This document shows, piece by piece, positions 35,296-45,146 of a stretch of DNA of 64,000 nucleotides. The notes under the pieces were generated by a model, which made no database searches, was not told the origin of the DNA, and was given only the letters and a program-made list of their open reading frames with translations. Both the position numbers and the translations under genes were made by a program. Each line of letters opens with the position of its first letter. Position 1 is the stretch's first letter. Origin of the DNA: an uncultured Kordiimonas sp. Lineage in GTDB: Bacteria > Pseudomonadota > Alphaproteobacteria > Sphingomonadales > Kordiimonadaceae. The stretch spans positions 248,001 through 312,000 of the forward strand of contig CANMRM010000001.1 of NCBI GenBank assembly GCA_947500295.1, read 5' to 3'.

Positions 35296-35973
35296 ATGAA
35301 GGTCCATCTGTTCAGCGGCAGCGGTTTCGCGTGGCGGGTCTTGCTTGCATGCGCCATTAAAAACGTTGATTTTACGGAAGAATTTCTGAGACCGACACAA
35401 GACGATCTCAAATCGCCCGGCTTTCTCAAACTCAATCCGCGCGGTAAAGTTCCGGTGATGGAGGATGGTCCTTTTGTCCTGCGGGAGTCGATGGCCATCA
35501 TCGCTTATCTGGATAAAAGATATCCGTCTCCTCCTCTGTTTGGCGCCAACCCCGAGGAAACAGGCCTCATCTGGCAGGCAGTTCTGGACCTTGATCTGTA
35601 TATGTCGGCGCACTGGGTTAGCGACATTATTGCTCCCATCGCCACCGGGACGGCCGGTGATGCAGCGGCACAAATTCAGGATGCTGCGGCGCATGCACAT
35701 ACTGAAATTGCCCGGCTTGATCGACAACTGGGTGACGCTGATTGGTTTGTCGGGAAGGTGGTTTCCGCGGCGGATATTGCCCTTTACCCGATGCTTGAAG
35801 CACTCATTCGGTTTGCAACGAAACCGCAGGAAGCGCCCCTCGCTCTGGGGTTTGAAACCTTCGGCTCCCGCTATCCTGCCCTGCAGTCATGGCGCCACAG
35901 TATGCGGGAGTTGCCGCGCTATGAGCGGACCTATCCTGACTTCTGGCGCGAATTGGATGCCGGCCAAGCATAG
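35296..35973 (+). CDS. Glutathione S-transferase
   Basis: 225 residues from ATG 35296, which follows GGAG at good spacing and begins at the thioredoxin-fold strand; an upstream in-frame start at 35158 adds unrelated sequence. N-terminal domain: MKVHLFSGSGFAWRVLLACAIKN (catalytic Ser/Tyr/Cys region, S8), LNPRGKVPVMEDGPFVLRESMAIIAYLDKRYP with the cis-Pro and GSH-binding ES pair. The C-terminal domain is all-helical with the DWFVGKVVSAADIALYPMLEAL box. Substrate unknown. Confidence 0.9.
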   Translation: MKVHLFSGSGFAWRVLLACAIKNVDFTEEFLRPTQDDLKSPGFLKLNPRGKVPVMEDGPFVLRESMAIIAYLDKRYPSPPLFGANPEETGLIWQAVLDLDLYMSAHWVSDIIAPIATGTAGDAAAQIQDAAAHAHTEIARLDRQLGDADWFVGKVVSAADIALYPMLEALIRFATKPQEAPLALGFETFGSRYPALQSWRHSMRELPRYERTYPDFWRELDAGQA

Positions 35974-35982
35974 GCTTTTGTT

Positions 35983-36020
35983 CTCCTTGCTGCCACGCTA
36001 TGGTGCGCGCCAGCAAGGAG
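35983..36020 (+). promoter_or_regulatory. Inverted repeat that would sequester the Shine-Dalgarno of the TSUP gene
   Basis: CTCCTTGCTG (35983-35992) is the exact reverse complement of CAGCAAGGAG (36011-36020), with an 18-base loop. The 3' arm contains most of AAGGAGG, the ribosome-binding site of the gene starting at 36027. A G-T pair could add one more step. In mRNA the hairpin would mask the site, so translation may be controlled by temperature, binding of a factor or co-transcriptional folding. Alternatively the repeat is a DNA operator. Confidence 0.6.
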
Positions 36021-36026
36021 GTGTGT

Positions 36027-36785
36027 ATGGAAATGGTGCCTGAGGGCCTGACCGAATTCCTTTTCTGGCTGCTGGTTGCAACCAGTTTTCTGGGGTCATT
36101 TATTTCAACAGCTGCCGGTATTGGCGGTGGTGTGACCATGCTTGCGGTGATGGCGCAGGTGATGCCGCCCTTGGCGCTTATTCCGGTGCATGGGCTGGTG
36201 CAGCTTGGCTCAAACATCAGCCGCATGACGGTCATGTGGAAACACATCCACTGGCGCTTTTTGGGTTGGTTTTTTCTTGGTGGTGTCTTGGGGGCCGCCG
36301 TTGGCGTCAAGGTTGTGACTGCTCTGCCGACAGCTGTGCTGCAGACAGTTCTTGGTTTATTTATCCTCTATTCACTATGGGGACCGATGCCGGCGCGAGC
36401 GGAAGCGTCAAAGCGCGGACTGGTTGCAGGCGGCGGGCTCACCACGCTTGCCAGCATGTTCATCGGCGCCAGCGGGCCGCTCGCGATGGTGATCGTCAAA
36501 GGCTATGATTACGACCGTTTCACGAAAGTGGGTACTTTCTCCGGGGTCATGGTTATACAGCATGGCCTCAAGGGCATTGTGTTCGGGATAGCCGGCTTTG
36601 CCTTCATGCCTTATGTGCCGCTCGTCGCCTTCATGGTAACCGCGGGTTTTCTCGGCACTCTTGTCGGCAAGCGCGTGTTGTTGAACCAAAATGAAGACCG
36701 TTTTGGTGTCATCCTCAATATCGTGCTGACGCTGCTGGCCCTCAGGCTTTTGTGGCAGGCAGGCCAGGACTATTTTGCAGGCTAG
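36027..36785 (+). CDS. Sulfite exporter TauE/SafE (TSUP) family permease
   Basis: 252 residues from ATG 36027, which has AAGGAGG five bases upstream; start at 36000 is weaker. About eight membrane helices in two repeats, with the TSUP pieces FLGSFISTAAGIGGGVTMLAVMAQVMPPLALIPVHGLVQLGSN and TTLASMFIGASGPL near the repeat centres. The family moves sulfur-containing or organic anions across the inner membrane; the substrate is unknown. It follows GST after 53 bases and is followed by an AraC gene. Confidence 0.9.
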   Translation: MEMVPEGLTEFLFWLLVATSFLGSFISTAAGIGGGVTMLAVMAQVMPPLALIPVHGLVQLGSNISRMTVMWKHIHWRFLGWFFLGGVLGAAVGVKVVTALPTAVLQTVLGLFILYSLWGPMPARAEASKRGLVAGGGLTTLASMFIGASGPLAMVIVKGYDYDRFTKVGTFSGVMVIQHGLKGIVFGIAGFAFMPYVPLVAFMVTAGFLGTLVGKRVLLNQNEDRFGVILNIVLTLLALRLLWQAGQDYFAG

Positions 36786-36789
36786 CGGC

Positions 36790-37830
36790 ATGGTGTTTCA
36801 GTTCACGACTGCCGACATGCTTGCTTTGATCAGTGGTGTATGCGGCTGGTTTTTGACCGGACTTCTGGTAACATCCGGCAAAGCCAGGATTGGTTGGCTG
36901 GCCGGGTTTACGGGCCTGTTCGCCGCAGCGATGCTGATGACGGTCATAAAGAGCCAGTTTGACAATCCCTTGTTTTTGGACCTCATAAACTGGTTCTCAT
37001 TTTTGAACTTTGCGGCTGGACCTTGCCTGTTCATCTACACGCAGTTTGCTGTTGGAAAAGAGACGGGGGTGAGCGGACTGCATTTTGCGCCGGCACTTGC
37101 GGTTGCGGTTTTTATCCCCTTCCTTCCTGCCAGCAGTCTTGACCTGCTGTATTATGGCCTGGTCGTGCAGGTTGTAACTTACCTGACGATGATTCTTTGG
37201 GCCTTACGCGGTCGGCGTCGCAGTCTGATAGAGCAATACTCCAACCTCAGCGGTGTTGACCTCGGATGGCTGCAGGCCCTCAGCTGGTGGTTGATGGCGC
37301 TTATGGTTGCGGATGTGGTGTTGTTTCCCCTATTGACAGGTTTTGGTGCAAACACCGTGCAGGCACAGACAATTTTTAATTTTTGCGGCACGGTTTACAT
37401 AATCTGGCTGAGCAAAAGCGCCCTCAGTCAGTTGTTTCCGCCGCCCCATGAAACAAGACGTCCCGCTTATGAAAAATCCGGGCTGGACGAGGACAGCATG
37501 GCGGCATTGGCCCAAGAGTTGATAGCGGCTGTAGATGCTGGCAAGCTTTACATAAATCCGACCCTGAACTTGCGGGAGCTGGCGAAGGAAGCGGGAATGG
37601 CGCCGCACACTGTTTCCGAGGTATTGAACAGGTCGGTCGGTCAGAGTTTTTACGAATTTATCAACCGTCGACGGGTTGATGAAGCTAAGTCCCTGTTGGC
37701 GGGCACCGGTGATACCGTTCTGGACATTGCTTTTGCCGCTGGATTCAACAACAAGGTTTCGTTCAACAAGGCGTTCAAGGACTATGAAGGCATGACACCA
37801 AGCATGTTCAGGAAACGGCACAACAGTTAA
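36790..37830 (+). CDS. Membrane-integral AraC-family regulator
   Basis: 346 residues from ATG 36790 (a TTG at 36775 overlapping the previous stop is possible). Six or seven hydrophobic helices fill residues ~10-215, including LNFAAGPCLFIYTQFAVG and ADVVLFPLLTGFGANTVQAQTIFNFCGTVYIIWL. The C-terminal ~100 residues form an AraC helix-turn-helix pair: LRELAKEAGMAPHTVSEVLNRSVGQSFYEFINRRRVDEAKSLL and VLDIAFAAGFNNKVSFNKAFKDYEGMTPSMFRKR. A sensor in the membrane thus directly binds DNA. Targets are unknown; the next gene, a secreted NTF2-like protein 79 bases away, is a candidate. Confidence 0.88.
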   Translation: MVFQFTTADMLALISGVCGWFLTGLLVTSGKARIGWLAGFTGLFAAAMLMTVIKSQFDNPLFLDLINWFSFLNFAAGPCLFIYTQFAVGKETGVSGLHFAPALAVAVFIPFLPASSLDLLYYGLVVQVVTYLTMILWALRGRRRSLIEQYSNLSGVDLGWLQALSWWLMALMVADVVLFPLLTGFGANTVQAQTIFNFCGTVYIIWLSKSALSQLFPPPHETRRPAYEKSGLDEDSMAALAQELIAAVDAGKLYINPTLNLRELAKEAGMAPHTVSEVLNRSVGQSFYEFINRRRVDEAKSLLAGTGDTVLDIAFAAGFNNKVSFNKAFKDYEGMTPSMFRKRHNS

Positions 37831-37909
37831 AAGGTAAATGTCGTTCGATGTTAACGACACACGGCCTCTCATCCTGCACTCCGGATTCTCAATTAACCGG
37901 AGCAAGACT

Positions 37910-38398
37910 ATGATCACCAAACTAAGCGCCGCAGCTTTTCTGTTCCTTGCCTGCACAGTAAATGTGTTTGCCCAGGATTCGGGAAATTACATTAAGACGG
38001 CTGAAGCATTTTTGACGGCTCTCGAACAGGGCCGACCGGAATCGGTTGCAGACCTGATGCATGATGAAATCTGGTTTGAGGACCCAACGTGGGGAGGCGA
38101 ACGCCGAGGCAAAGATGCGGTTTTGCAAGCCTACCAGGGCTATACGGGCGGTGCGCATGACTTGCTGCGTCATCCTGTGAAAGCCTATGAAAGCAACGGA
38201 ACCGTCGTTCTTGAGTATGTTTTTTATGTCCGGATGGATGTTGTTGGCGACGGCAATCCCGATGGGTTTGTGCCGATGATGGCTGGTGGTATCCGTATTA
38301 TCGGTTTCAGGGACGGGAAAATTGTCCGACATACCGACCTTTCGGACTATACGCAGTTGAAGGCAAAGATTGCTGAAGCCAGGGCGAGGCAACCCTGA
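37910..38398 (+). CDS. Secreted NTF2-like protein
   Basis: 162 residues from ATG 37910; earlier in-frame starts leave the signal peptide MITKLSAAAFLFLACTVNVFAQ internal. The mature part has the NTF2/SnoaL fold with YIKTAEAFLTALEQGRPESVADLMHDEIWFEDPTWGGERRGKDAVLQAYQG, VVLEYVFYVRMDVVGDGNPDGF and IRIIGFRDGKIVRHTDLSDY, matching the SnoaL-like family. It lies after the membrane AraC gene and may be its target. Reaction unknown. Confidence 0.82.
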   Translation: MITKLSAAAFLFLACTVNVFAQDSGNYIKTAEAFLTALEQGRPESVADLMHDEIWFEDPTWGGERRGKDAVLQAYQGYTGGAHDLLRHPVKAYESNGTVVLEYVFYVRMDVVGDGNPDGFVPMMAGGIRIIGFRDGKIVRHTDLSDYTQLKAKIAEARARQP

Positions 38399-38405
38399 AG
38401 CCTAC

Positions 38406-39428
38406 CTATGGGTTTTCTACTATCAGGACCGAGCTGGTCTCGGTCCCGAGACTGTGGCCGGCGCGCACCAGCTCCACAGAGGCAGACCAGCGCCCTTCTG
38501 AAAAACCATTCGCAGGTGTACGCAGGCCTGCGAACGCTTCGACGCGCTGGCGGCTTTGTTTCTGCGTGATGGTCTTGTTAACCCTGATTTGCCCGCGGGG
38601 GTCCATCAGTCTGATGCGCCATTCGTCGCCTTCAACCGTATGAAACCCGCGTGCTTGCACAATAAGCACAAGGCTGTTGGTTGACAGTGTTGCTGGCTGC
38701 TGTTCCCACATGGTTTTCCCGGTGCGGCGCGCCGTATCGATAACCGGGGGCATTACAGCAGAAGGCTGATAGGGAGCAGCCTCCGCCCACAACCCCGTGG
38801 TGTTCACGGGTGTGGCACTGCAGCGATCGTCTTCAAAAGTGCCACCATCAAAAGGATCGACATATCGGAGGATTTTTGCGCCGTCATTGCGATGCACCAT
38901 AAAGTGCAGATGTGGAAACTCGGTTAGGCCGGAAAGCCCCACGAGGGCAAGGGATTGTCCAGCTTTGACCAGGTCTCCTTTTTTGACCAGCAAGCTGTCT
39001 TTTTTCAGGTGACAATAGCGTGTCCGCCAGCCGTTGGCATGGCCGAGTATGATAATGTTGCCGCATCCCTGTTTGAGAATTTTTTCCCGTCGTTCTTTTG
39101 AGACAACAATGTCCGGCATGCCATCTCTTAAGGCGAGAACCCGCCCGCGGGCAGCAGCTCGAACTGCGACACCTCGTTCCATCGCAGCCATGCTTGGGAG
39201 AACGATATCGGTACCATTGTGCTTGTCCTGGGTGCGCTGACCACAGCGGTAATCCAGGCTCTTTTCCTGGCTGCCACGATCCATATAGCGGGCAACCCAG
39301 CAGTCGTCTCCCGGTATACAGTCTACCGGCCACTGGAAAGCCGGCCTTTCTTCAGGCGTGTCACTGGCGACAGGTGTGCCGGCAACGGTGGTGAAAAAGC
39401 TGGCCATAACCACCACAGCCCTCAGCAT
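38406..39428 (-). CDS. M23-family peptidase (LytM-type)
   Basis: 340 residues from ATG 39428; TTG 39461 would add eleven residues. The signal peptide is MLRAVVVMASFFTTVAGTPVAS. Zinc motifs: H70-x3-D74 (HNGTD) and H173-L-H175 (FPHLHFMVH), with H140 in TRYCHLKK, so the enzyme looks active. A C-terminal ~110-residue domain, strand-rich, follows the catalytic part. It cleaves peptidoglycan cross-bridges or acts in the envelope. It is 45 bases downstream of hisE on the same strand and may be in that operon. Confidence 0.88.
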   Translation of the reverse strand: MLRAVVVMASFFTTVAGTPVASDTPEERPAFQWPVDCIPGDDCWVARYMDRGSQEKSLDYRCGQRTQDKHNGTDIVLPSMAAMERGVAVRAAARGRVLALRDGMPDIVVSKERREKILKQGCGNIIILGHANGWRTRYCHLKKDSLLVKKGDLVKAGQSLALVGLSGLTEFPHLHFMVHRNDGAKILRYVDPFDGGTFEDDRCSATPVNTTGLWAEAAPYQPSAVMPPVIDTARRTGKTMWEQQPATLSTNSLVLIVQARGFHTVEGDEWRIRLMDPRGQIRVNKTITQKQSRQRVEAFAGLRTPANGFSEGRWSASVELVRAGHSLGTETSSVLIVENP

Positions 39429-39472
39429 GCCTGGTTTCCCTATGCCTGGCCGGTGCTGCAATGATCAACTCC

Positions 39473-39799
39473 TTATGTCTGGCGGGACGCTTTCTCGGTG
39501 TGTCCGGAAAGTCCTTCGCGGCGCGCAAGTTCCTGCGCAACGTCGTCAAGCGACAGGCCTTCGGCTTCCAGCAACACCATCAGGTGGAACACAAGGTCTG
39601 CTGACTCTGCCACCAGCTCGCTCCGGTCACCTGCGGCGACTGCCATGGCTGTCTCTACAGCTTCTTCGCCCACCTTTTGGGCGATTTTGCGGCTGCCTTT
39701 TGCATAAAGGCTGGCGACATAGCTGTCTGCAGTGTCCGCTGACTTGCGGGCGCGCAGCGTTTCTTCCAAACGCTTAAGTATGTCTCCGGTTTCATTCAT
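39473..39799 (-). CDS. hisE: Phosphoribosyl-ATP diphosphatase
   Basis: 108 residues of the MazG-like HisE family: [77 protein letters not shown]. The E-x-x-E/D pairs that bind magnesium are in GEEAVE and ESADLVFH. It splits phosphoribosyl-ATP in histidine synthesis. It overlaps hisF by four bases at its start and is the last his gene here; hisI is separate and not in the window. Confidence 0.95.
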   Translation of the reverse strand: MNETGDILKRLEETLRARKSADTADSYVASLYAKGSRKIAQKVGEEAVETAMAVAAGDRSELVAESADLVFHLMVLLEAEGLSLDDVAQELARREGLSGHTEKASRQT

Positions 39800-40563
39800 C
39801 CTACCGTCTCCCGCACGGCAACGCCCGCCGTTTTCATATGTGCCTTGGCTTCGGCGATTGTATAATCACCAAAGTGAAAAATCGAGGCTGCGAGTACGGC
39901 AGTTGCATGACCGTCGCGAACGCCTTCCACCAGATGATCCAGCGTTCCCACACCACCCGAGGCGATAACGGGCACGGAAATGCTGTCAGCAATCCTGCTT
40001 GTGAGCTCGATGTCGAAGCCTTCGCGTGTGCCGTCCCGGTCCATGGACGTGAGCAAAATCTCGCCGGCACCAAGTGCCGCTGCTTGCTGTGCATAAGCGA
40101 TGGCGTCAAGGCCGGTTGGTGTGCGCCCGCCGTGCGTGAAAACCTCCCACCGGCCCGGAGCGACTTTTTTTGCGTCCACGGCAACCACAATACACTGGGA
40201 CCCGAATTTTTCAGCGAGCTCGCTGATCACCGGTGGGTTTTTAACCGCGGCCGTCATCAGGGACACTTTGTCTGCCCCCGCGAGCAGCAGTTTCCTGACA
40301 TCGTCAGCGCCCCTGACACCGCCGCCGACGGTCAGTGGCATGAAACATTGCTCAGCGGTGCGCTGCACGACGTCCAGCAGAATGTCGCGCTTGTCAGAAC
40401 TTGCGGTGATATCAAGGAACGTCAGTTCATCAGCACCGGCGGCGTCATATACACGCGCCTGCTCGACGGGGTCGCCCGCGTCCACAAGGTCGACGAAATT
40501 AACCCCCTTGACCACACGTCCATCCTTGACGTCAAGGCAGGGAATGATACGGGACTTCAGCAT
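39796..40563 (-). CDS. hisF: Imidazole glycerol phosphate synthase subunit HisF
   Basis: 255 residues, TIM barrel. It starts [23 protein letters not shown] with catalytic Asp11 (in CLDVKDG) and has the opposite Asp in [15 protein letters not shown]; phosphate-binding ends are [11 protein letters not shown] and [13 protein letters not shown]. With HisH it closes the imidazole ring and releases AICAR. One base overlaps hisA. Confidence 0.97.
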   Translation of the reverse strand: MLKSRIIPCLDVKDGRVVKGVNFVDLVDAGDPVEQARVYDAAGADELTFLDITASSDKRDILLDVVQRTAEQCFMPLTVGGGVRGADDVRKLLLAGADKVSLMTAAVKNPPVISELAEKFGSQCIVVAVDAKKVAPGRWEVFTHGGRTPTGLDAIAYAQQAAALGAGEILLTSMDRDGTREGFDIELTSRIADSISVPVIASGGVGTLDHLVEGVRDGHATAVLAASIFHFGDYTIAEAKAHMKTAGVAVRETVG

Positions 40564-41291
40564 CAGGCTCCCCCGGCGGCAAGCGCGAGGGCTGCCTTGA
40601 GGTCCATGCCGCCATCATAGACGGCGCGACCCGTGATGACGCCTTCGAGGTTGCCGGCAGCAGCGACCCTTTCAATATCCGAGAGGTCCTTCACACCTCC
40701 TGAAGCAATGACAGGGATCGACACTGCAGCAGCCAGCTCACTCGACGCAGCAGCATTCACACCCGTAAGCATTCCGTCGCGGTCGATGTCTGTGTGAATG
40801 ATGGCAGCAACACCCGCATCTTCAAATTTTTTGGCGAGTTCGATGACGCCAAGCTCGCTTGCTTCTGCCCAGCCTTCAACGGCGACCTTGCCGCCCTTTG
40901 CGTCAATGCCCACGGCGATTTTGCCTGGAAACAGCTGGCATGCCTCTCTGACAAGCGTGGGGTCTTTGACGGCCAGTGTGCCGAGGATCAGACGGGACAG
41001 TCCTTTGTCGAGCCAGCGTTCCATGGTGGCGATGTCACGAATGCCGCCGCCCAGCTGAACCGGTATGTCAACCGTGCCCATAATCGCGTCAACCGCCGTA
41101 CCGTTCACCGGCTCACCAGCAAAAGCGCCATTCAGGTCAACAATATGCAGCCAGCGGCACCCGGCCTCCTCGAAGGCTTTCGCCTGCGCAGCAGGATTGT
41201 CGTTGAAGACAGTTGCTGCGTCCATGTCGCCCTTGAGCAGGCGCACGCAGTTGCCGTCCTTGAGGTCAATTGCAGGATAAAGCGTGATCAT
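40563..41291 (-). CDS. hisA: Phosphoribosylformimino-5-aminoimidazole carboxamide ribotide isomerase
   Basis: 242 residues from ATG 41291, overlapping the hisH stop as ATGA. TIM barrel homologous to His[20 protein letters not shown] with the catalytic Asp and the second acid in [16 protein letters not shown]; phosphate sites QLGGGIRD and [13 protein letters not shown]. It performs the Amadori isomerisation preceding the HisFH step. Confidence 0.97.
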   Translation of the reverse strand: MITLYPAIDLKDGNCVRLLKGDMDAATVFNDNPAAQAKAFEEAGCRWLHIVDLNGAFAGEPVNGTAVDAIMGTVDIPVQLGGGIRDIATMERWLDKGLSRLILGTLAVKDPTLVREACQLFPGKIAVGIDAKGGKVAVEGWAEASELGVIELAKKFEDAGVAAIIHTDIDRDGMLTGVNAAASSELAAAVSIPVIASGGVKDLSDIERVAAAGNLEGVITGRAVYDGGMDLKAALALAAGGA

Positions 41292-41944
41292 GGCCGCCAC
41301 TCCAGAAATGCTGTGATGAGTTTAAGGCCGACGGCCTGACTTTTTTCAGGGTGAAACTGGGTGCCTATCTTGGTGTCGGTTCCAACAATTGCGGTGACCG
41401 GGCCGCCATATTCAGTAAAACCCAAGAGCGCGTCTTTGTCTTCGAGCTCCATCTGGTAGCTGTGCACAAAGTATGCGTGGTCCTCGCCAGACAGCACGCG
41501 GGTGACCGGGTGTTTGCAGCCTGCTTCCGTCAGCTCGATGGTGTTCCAGCCCATGTGCGGAATCTTGAGAGATGCGTCGTTCGGCGAAAGCGCTTTTACG
41601 TCACCATCGACCCAGCCAAGGCCTTCATGCACACCGTGTTCGAAACCCTGCCGCGCCATCAGATGCATGCCGACACAAATGCCGAAAAAGGGTTTTCCGT
41701 CCCGCTCAACCGCATCTTCAAGAGCGTCTGTCATGCCATCCAGCGCCCGGAGGCCGCGCGCGCAGTCGCCAAAAGCGCCAACGCCCGGCAAAACGATACG
41801 ATCAGCAGCACGCACTGTATCCGCATCGCTTGTGACGACGATTTTGGTGCTCAGACCTGCCTCAGCGCCGGCACGGGCAAAAGCCTTTTCCGCCGACCGC
41901 AGGTTGCCGGAGCCATAGTCGATAATGGCAACGGTTTCACTCAT
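41288..41944 (-). CDS. hisH: Imidazole glycerol phosphate synthase subunit HisH
   Basis: 218 residues, class I glutamine amidotransferase. The nucleophile Cys is in [15 protein letters not shown] and the His-Glu pair in [11 protein letters not shown]. It starts [15 protein letters not shown] and supplies ammonia to HisF through the barrel. It overlaps hisA and follows hisB by 20 bases. Confidence 0.97.
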   Translation of the reverse strand: MSETVAIIDYGSGNLRSAEKAFARAGAEAGLSTKIVVTSDADTVRAADRIVLPGVGAFGDCARGLRALDGMTDALEDAVERDGKPFFGICVGMHLMARQGFEHGVHEGLGWVDGDVKALSPNDASLKIPHMGWNTIELTEAGCKHPVTRVLSGEDHAYFVHSYQMELEDKDALLGFTEYGGPVTAIVGTDTKIGTQFHPEKSQAVGLKLITAFLEWRP

Positions 41945-41964
41945 GCTCGTCTCCCTGGATTGGG

Positions 41965-42564
41965 CTAAAGGCTGCCGCCAAGTGTGCCTTTGGTGGAGGG
42001 AACAGCATCCGCTTTGCGGGCGTCAATGCTGGTCGCGTCTCTGAGCGCTCGCGCCGTCGCCTTGAAGCAGCTCTCGATAATATGATGGCTGTTGACGCCG
42101 TAGAGGTTTTCAACATGCAGGGTCATGCCGGCTGCAAAGGCAAATGCCCGGAAAAACTCTTCAAAAAGTTCCGTGTCCATCTCGCCGATTTTTTCGCGAG
42201 GGAAGGCGACGTTCCAGACCAGAAAAGGCCGACCCGAAATATCCATCGCCGCACGCGAAAGCGTTTCATCCATCGGGATATAGGCACTGGCGTAGCGGGT
42301 TATACCCTTAAGATCGCCCAATGCTTTTTTGATCGCCATGCCGATGACAATGCCACAGTCCTCAGTGGTGTGGTGGCCGTCAATGTGCAGGTCACCTTTG
42401 GCGCGTACTTTAAGGTCCATCAGTGAATGGCGCGACAGCTGTTCCAGCATATGATCAAGAAACCCAATGCCGGTTTCGACATCATACTGACCCGTGCCGT
42501 CGATGTTCAGCTCGACGGAAATCTCGGTTTCCTTGGTCTTGCGTTCCATTGCTGCTGTACGCAT
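41965..42564 (-). CDS. hisB: Imidazoleglycerol-phosphate dehydratase
   Basis: 199 residues from ATG 42564, with GGAG about eight bases upstream; the longer reading from 42627 lacks family support. Manganese ligands are in [23 protein letters not shown] and [13 protein letters not shown]. It dehydrates imidazoleglycerol phosphate. It is the monofunctional form (no HisN phosphatase domain). First gene of the hisBHAFE operon, divergent from hslVU. Confidence 0.97.
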   Translation of the reverse strand: MRTAAMERKTKETEISVELNIDGTGQYDVETGIGFLDHMLEQLSRHSLMDLKVRAKGDLHIDGHHTTEDCGIVIGMAIKKALGDLKGITRYASAYIPMDETLSRAAMDISGRPFLVWNVAFPREKIGEMDTELFEEFFRAFAFAAGMTLHVENLYGVNSHHIIESCFKATARALRDATSIDARKADAVPSTKGTLGGSL

Positions 42565-42705
42565 GGCGTTACTCCGTTTCAGCTCCGGCCCGGCTCTTAA
42601 GCCGCGCTCGACCTTGCTAATACGCAAGTTTTCTTTTGTCTGCGAGCATTTTCTTGGGCGATAATAATGAAAATCCGGTGATATCGCGTCAAATTGCCAA
42701 GGTTG

Positions 42706-42734
42706 CTTGCAACCACGCAGCCCAACTCATATAT
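42706..42734 (+). promoter_or_regulatory. Candidate heat-shock-type promoter for hslVU
   Basis: CTTGCAA (42706-42712) and CATATAT (42728-42734) are separated by 15 bases, close to an RpoH-type CTTG-N-CATAT arrangement, 45 bases before the hslV start. The same bases can be read as a sigma-70 pair (TTGCAA, 17 bases, TATATG). hslVU is a classical heat-shock operon, which supports the first reading. Confidence 0.4.
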
Positions 42735-42778
42735 GCTGCATTCAGACATGCTTAGATGATTTCGAAGGAAAACATTCC

Positions 42779-43309
42779 ATGACAACCATTTGCAGCGTTC
42801 GCAAACAGGGCTCCGTGGTTATCGCCGGTGACGGGCAGGTTTCAGCCGGAGACACGGTGATGAAGGCCAATGCTCGCAAGGTGCGGCACCTGGCGGGCGG
42901 CAAGGTGATCGCCGGCTTTGCGGGTGCAACCGCAGATGCCTTCACGCTTTTTGAACGGTTGGAAGCCAAGCTCGAGCGGCACCCGGGACAGCTCGCGCGT
43001 GCCTGTGTGGAGCTTGCCAAGGATTGGCGCACCGACAAGTATCTCAAACAGCTGCAGGCCATGCTGATTGTCGTCGACAAGGACACAAGCCTTGTTGTTA
43101 CCGGCAACGGCGACGTCATTGAGCCTGAGCACGGTGTTGTGGCCATTGGTTCGGGCGGTAATTTTGCTCTGGCCGCCGCCCGCGCGCTTTATGACCTAGA
43201 CCTAACGGCAGAAGACATCGCCCGCAAGGCAATGGCGATTGCTGCCGATATCTGTGTTTATACAAACGGCGAGTTGGTCCTCGAGACCATGGAAGCCGAA
43301 GACGCATAA
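42779..43309 (+). CDS. hslV: ATP-dependent protease subunit HslV
   Basis: 176 residues from ATG 42779 (AAGGA upstream), not from the longer reading at 42707. The catalytic threonine follows Met directly: [60 protein letters not shown]. The dodecameric peptidase partners HslU. Located 20 bases before hslU. Confidence 0.97.
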   Translation: MTTICSVRKQGSVVIAGDGQVSAGDTVMKANARKVRHLAGGKVIAGFAGATADAFTLFERLEAKLERHPGQLARACVELAKDWRTDKYLKQLQAMLIVVDKDTSLVVTGNGDVIEPEHGVVAIGSGGNFALAAARALYDLDLTAEDIARKAMAIAADICVYTNGELVLETMEAEDA

Positions 43310-43329
43310 GCGTTTGTCAGGAGTAGACC

Positions 43330-44637
43330 ATGACCAGTTTTTCCCCGCGTGAAATCGTTTCAGAGCTTGACCGGTACATTATCGGCCAGAAGGACGCCAA
43401 GCGCGCTGTCGCTGTGGCGCTGCGCAATCGCTGGCGGCGGCAACAGCTTGACGGTGACATGCGCGAAGAGGTTTTGCCAAAGAACATCCTGATGATTGGC
43501 CCCACCGGTGTCGGTAAAACCGAAATCTCGCGCCGTCTGGCCAAATTGGCGGAAGCACCGTTCATCAAAATCGAAGCGACAAAGTTCACCGAGGTTGGCT
43601 ACGTCGGGCGCGACGTTGAACAGATCGTGCGCGATCTCGTTGAGACCGCAATCCTGATGGTCAAGGAAAAGAAGCGCGGCGAAGTGGCGGCAAAAGCAGA
43701 ACTGCATGCTGAAGAACGCGTTCTTGATGCGCTTGTTGGCGCAGGGTCTGGTGATGCAGCCCGCCAAAAGTTCCGCAAGATGCTGCGAGAAGGCGAGCTC
43801 GCTGAAAAAGAAATCGAGCTGGACGTTGCTGACACGGCCAGCCCGTTTCCGCAGTTTGATATTCCGGGCATGCCGGGGGCGAGCATGGGCATGGTTAACC
43901 TGGGCGATATGTTCGGCAAAGCCATGGGGGGCCGTACGGTAAAGAAAAAGCTGAGTGTGGCTGAAGCCTATGAAGTGCTGATGGCAGAGGAAGCGGACAA
44001 GCTTGTTGACGAGGACGTATCAACCCGAGAGGCGATCACGCTTGTTGAGCAAAGCGGCATCGTTTTTCTGGACGAAGTGGACAAAATTTGCGCGCGACAG
44101 GATGTACGTGGCGGCGACGTAAGCCGGGAGGGTGTGCAGCGCGATTTGCTACCGCTCATCGAAGGCACGACTGTGTCAACAAAGTATGGCGCTGTTAAAA
44201 CGGATCATATTCTGTTCATCGCGTCCGGTGCGTTCCACTTGGCAAAGCCTTCAGATCTGCTGCCGGAACTGCAGGGTCGTTTGCCCATCCGGGTTGAGCT
44301 GCGGGATCTGACGGAAGCAGACTTCCGCCGTATCCTGACCGAACCTGATTTCAGCCTGATCCGGCAATATGTCGCCTTGCTTGGCACCGAGGAAGTTGAG
44401 CTTGAATTCACAAATGATGGCATTGACGAGCTTGCGCGTGTTTCCGCCCACTTCAACGAGACGGTCGAAAACATCGGTGCCCGTCGGTTGCACACCGTTC
44501 TTGAGAAAGTGCTCGAAGAGATTTCCTTCACGGCAAGCGATCAGGGCGGAACCAAAGTTACGGTTGATGTTGAATTTGTGCGCACGCACATTGGTGACTT
44601 GGCGAAAGACAGCGACCTGTCCAAATTCATCCTATAA
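43330..44637 (+). CDS. hslU: HslU ATPase (ClpY) subunit
   Basis: 435 residues. Starts [36 protein letters not shown]. Walker A is GPTGVGKT (57-64), Walker [12 protein letters not shown], and the C-terminal end DLSKFIL inserts into HslV. The I domain around 110-240 recognises substrates. It unfolds proteins for HslV. Length is normal. Confidence 0.98.
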   Translation: MTSFSPREIVSELDRYIIGQKDAKRAVAVALRNRWRRQQLDGDMREEVLPKNILMIGPTGVGKTEISRRLAKLAEAPFIKIEATKFTEVGYVGRDVEQIVRDLVETAILMVKEKKRGEVAAKAELHAEERVLDALVGAGSGDAARQKFRKMLREGELAEKEIELDVADTASPFPQFDIPGMPGASMGMVNLGDMFGKAMGGRTVKKKLSVAEAYEVLMAEEADKLVDEDVSTREAITLVEQSGIVFLDEVDKICARQDVRGGDVSREGVQRDLLPLIEGTTVSTKYGAVKTDHILFIASGAFHLAKPSDLLPELQGRLPIRVELRDLTEADFRRILTEPDFSLIRQYVALLGTEEVELEFTNDGIDELARVSAHFNETVENIGARRLHTVLEKVLEEISFTASDQGGTKVTVDVEFVRTHIGDLAKDSDLSKFIL

Positions 44638-44646
44638 GGAGCAGGC

Positions 44647-45078
44647 ATGGCCCGTAAGCCATATGCATTTTTCTACGGCGGTTATATGGACCCGGGAGTC
44701 CTCAAGGCCGCAGGTGCATCACCTGAAAACTGTGAGGCAGGCTATGTTGCCGACTTTGAGCTGACCGTCGGGCCTCTTGCCAACCTGGAAGGCAAAAAGG
44801 ACGCGCGCGCATATGGCCTTCTGGCGCAGCTTAGCCATGCTGACCTAGATAAACTTTACGGTGGTAACCCGGTGGCTTTAAAAGGTGCTCCTTATTTGCC
44901 GGAAGCGGTCCTGGTCCATACAGATGACGGGCGCGCCGTGCCAGCAATGACCTATATTTGCCCCAAGCTGTCGGGCGAAAAGCCTGATCAGGCCTATATC
45001 GCCAAACTCCTGACGGCGGCCGGGAAATTGCAGCTGCCCGCTGACTATCTGGCGATGATCCAATCTTTCGCCGATTGA
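44647..45078 (+). CDS. Gamma-glutamylcyclotransferase-like (AIG2/GGACT) protein
   Basis: 143 residues. The start PYAFFYGGYMDPGVLKAAG is the substrate-binding loop of the family (usual FxYGxxMxPxxL), and AYGLLAQLSHADLDKLYGG gives the helix expected before the catalytic Glu region. I cannot point to a confident catalytic Glu, so activity is uncertain. AGGAG precedes the ATG, 9 bases after hslU, so it is likely in the hslVU transcript. Confidence 0.75.
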   Translation: MARKPYAFFYGGYMDPGVLKAAGASPENCEAGYVADFELTVGPLANLEGKKDARAYGLLAQLSHADLDKLYGGNPVALKGAPYLPEAVLVHTDDGRAVPAMTYICPKLSGEKPDQAYIAKLLTAAGKLQLPADYLAMIQSFAD

Positions 45079-45146
45079 CACAGCGCAATGACGGGCGCAC
45101 GGCCGGCTTTTAGGAGCGGGTAATAGCCAATAGCCGGAATGTGGAC

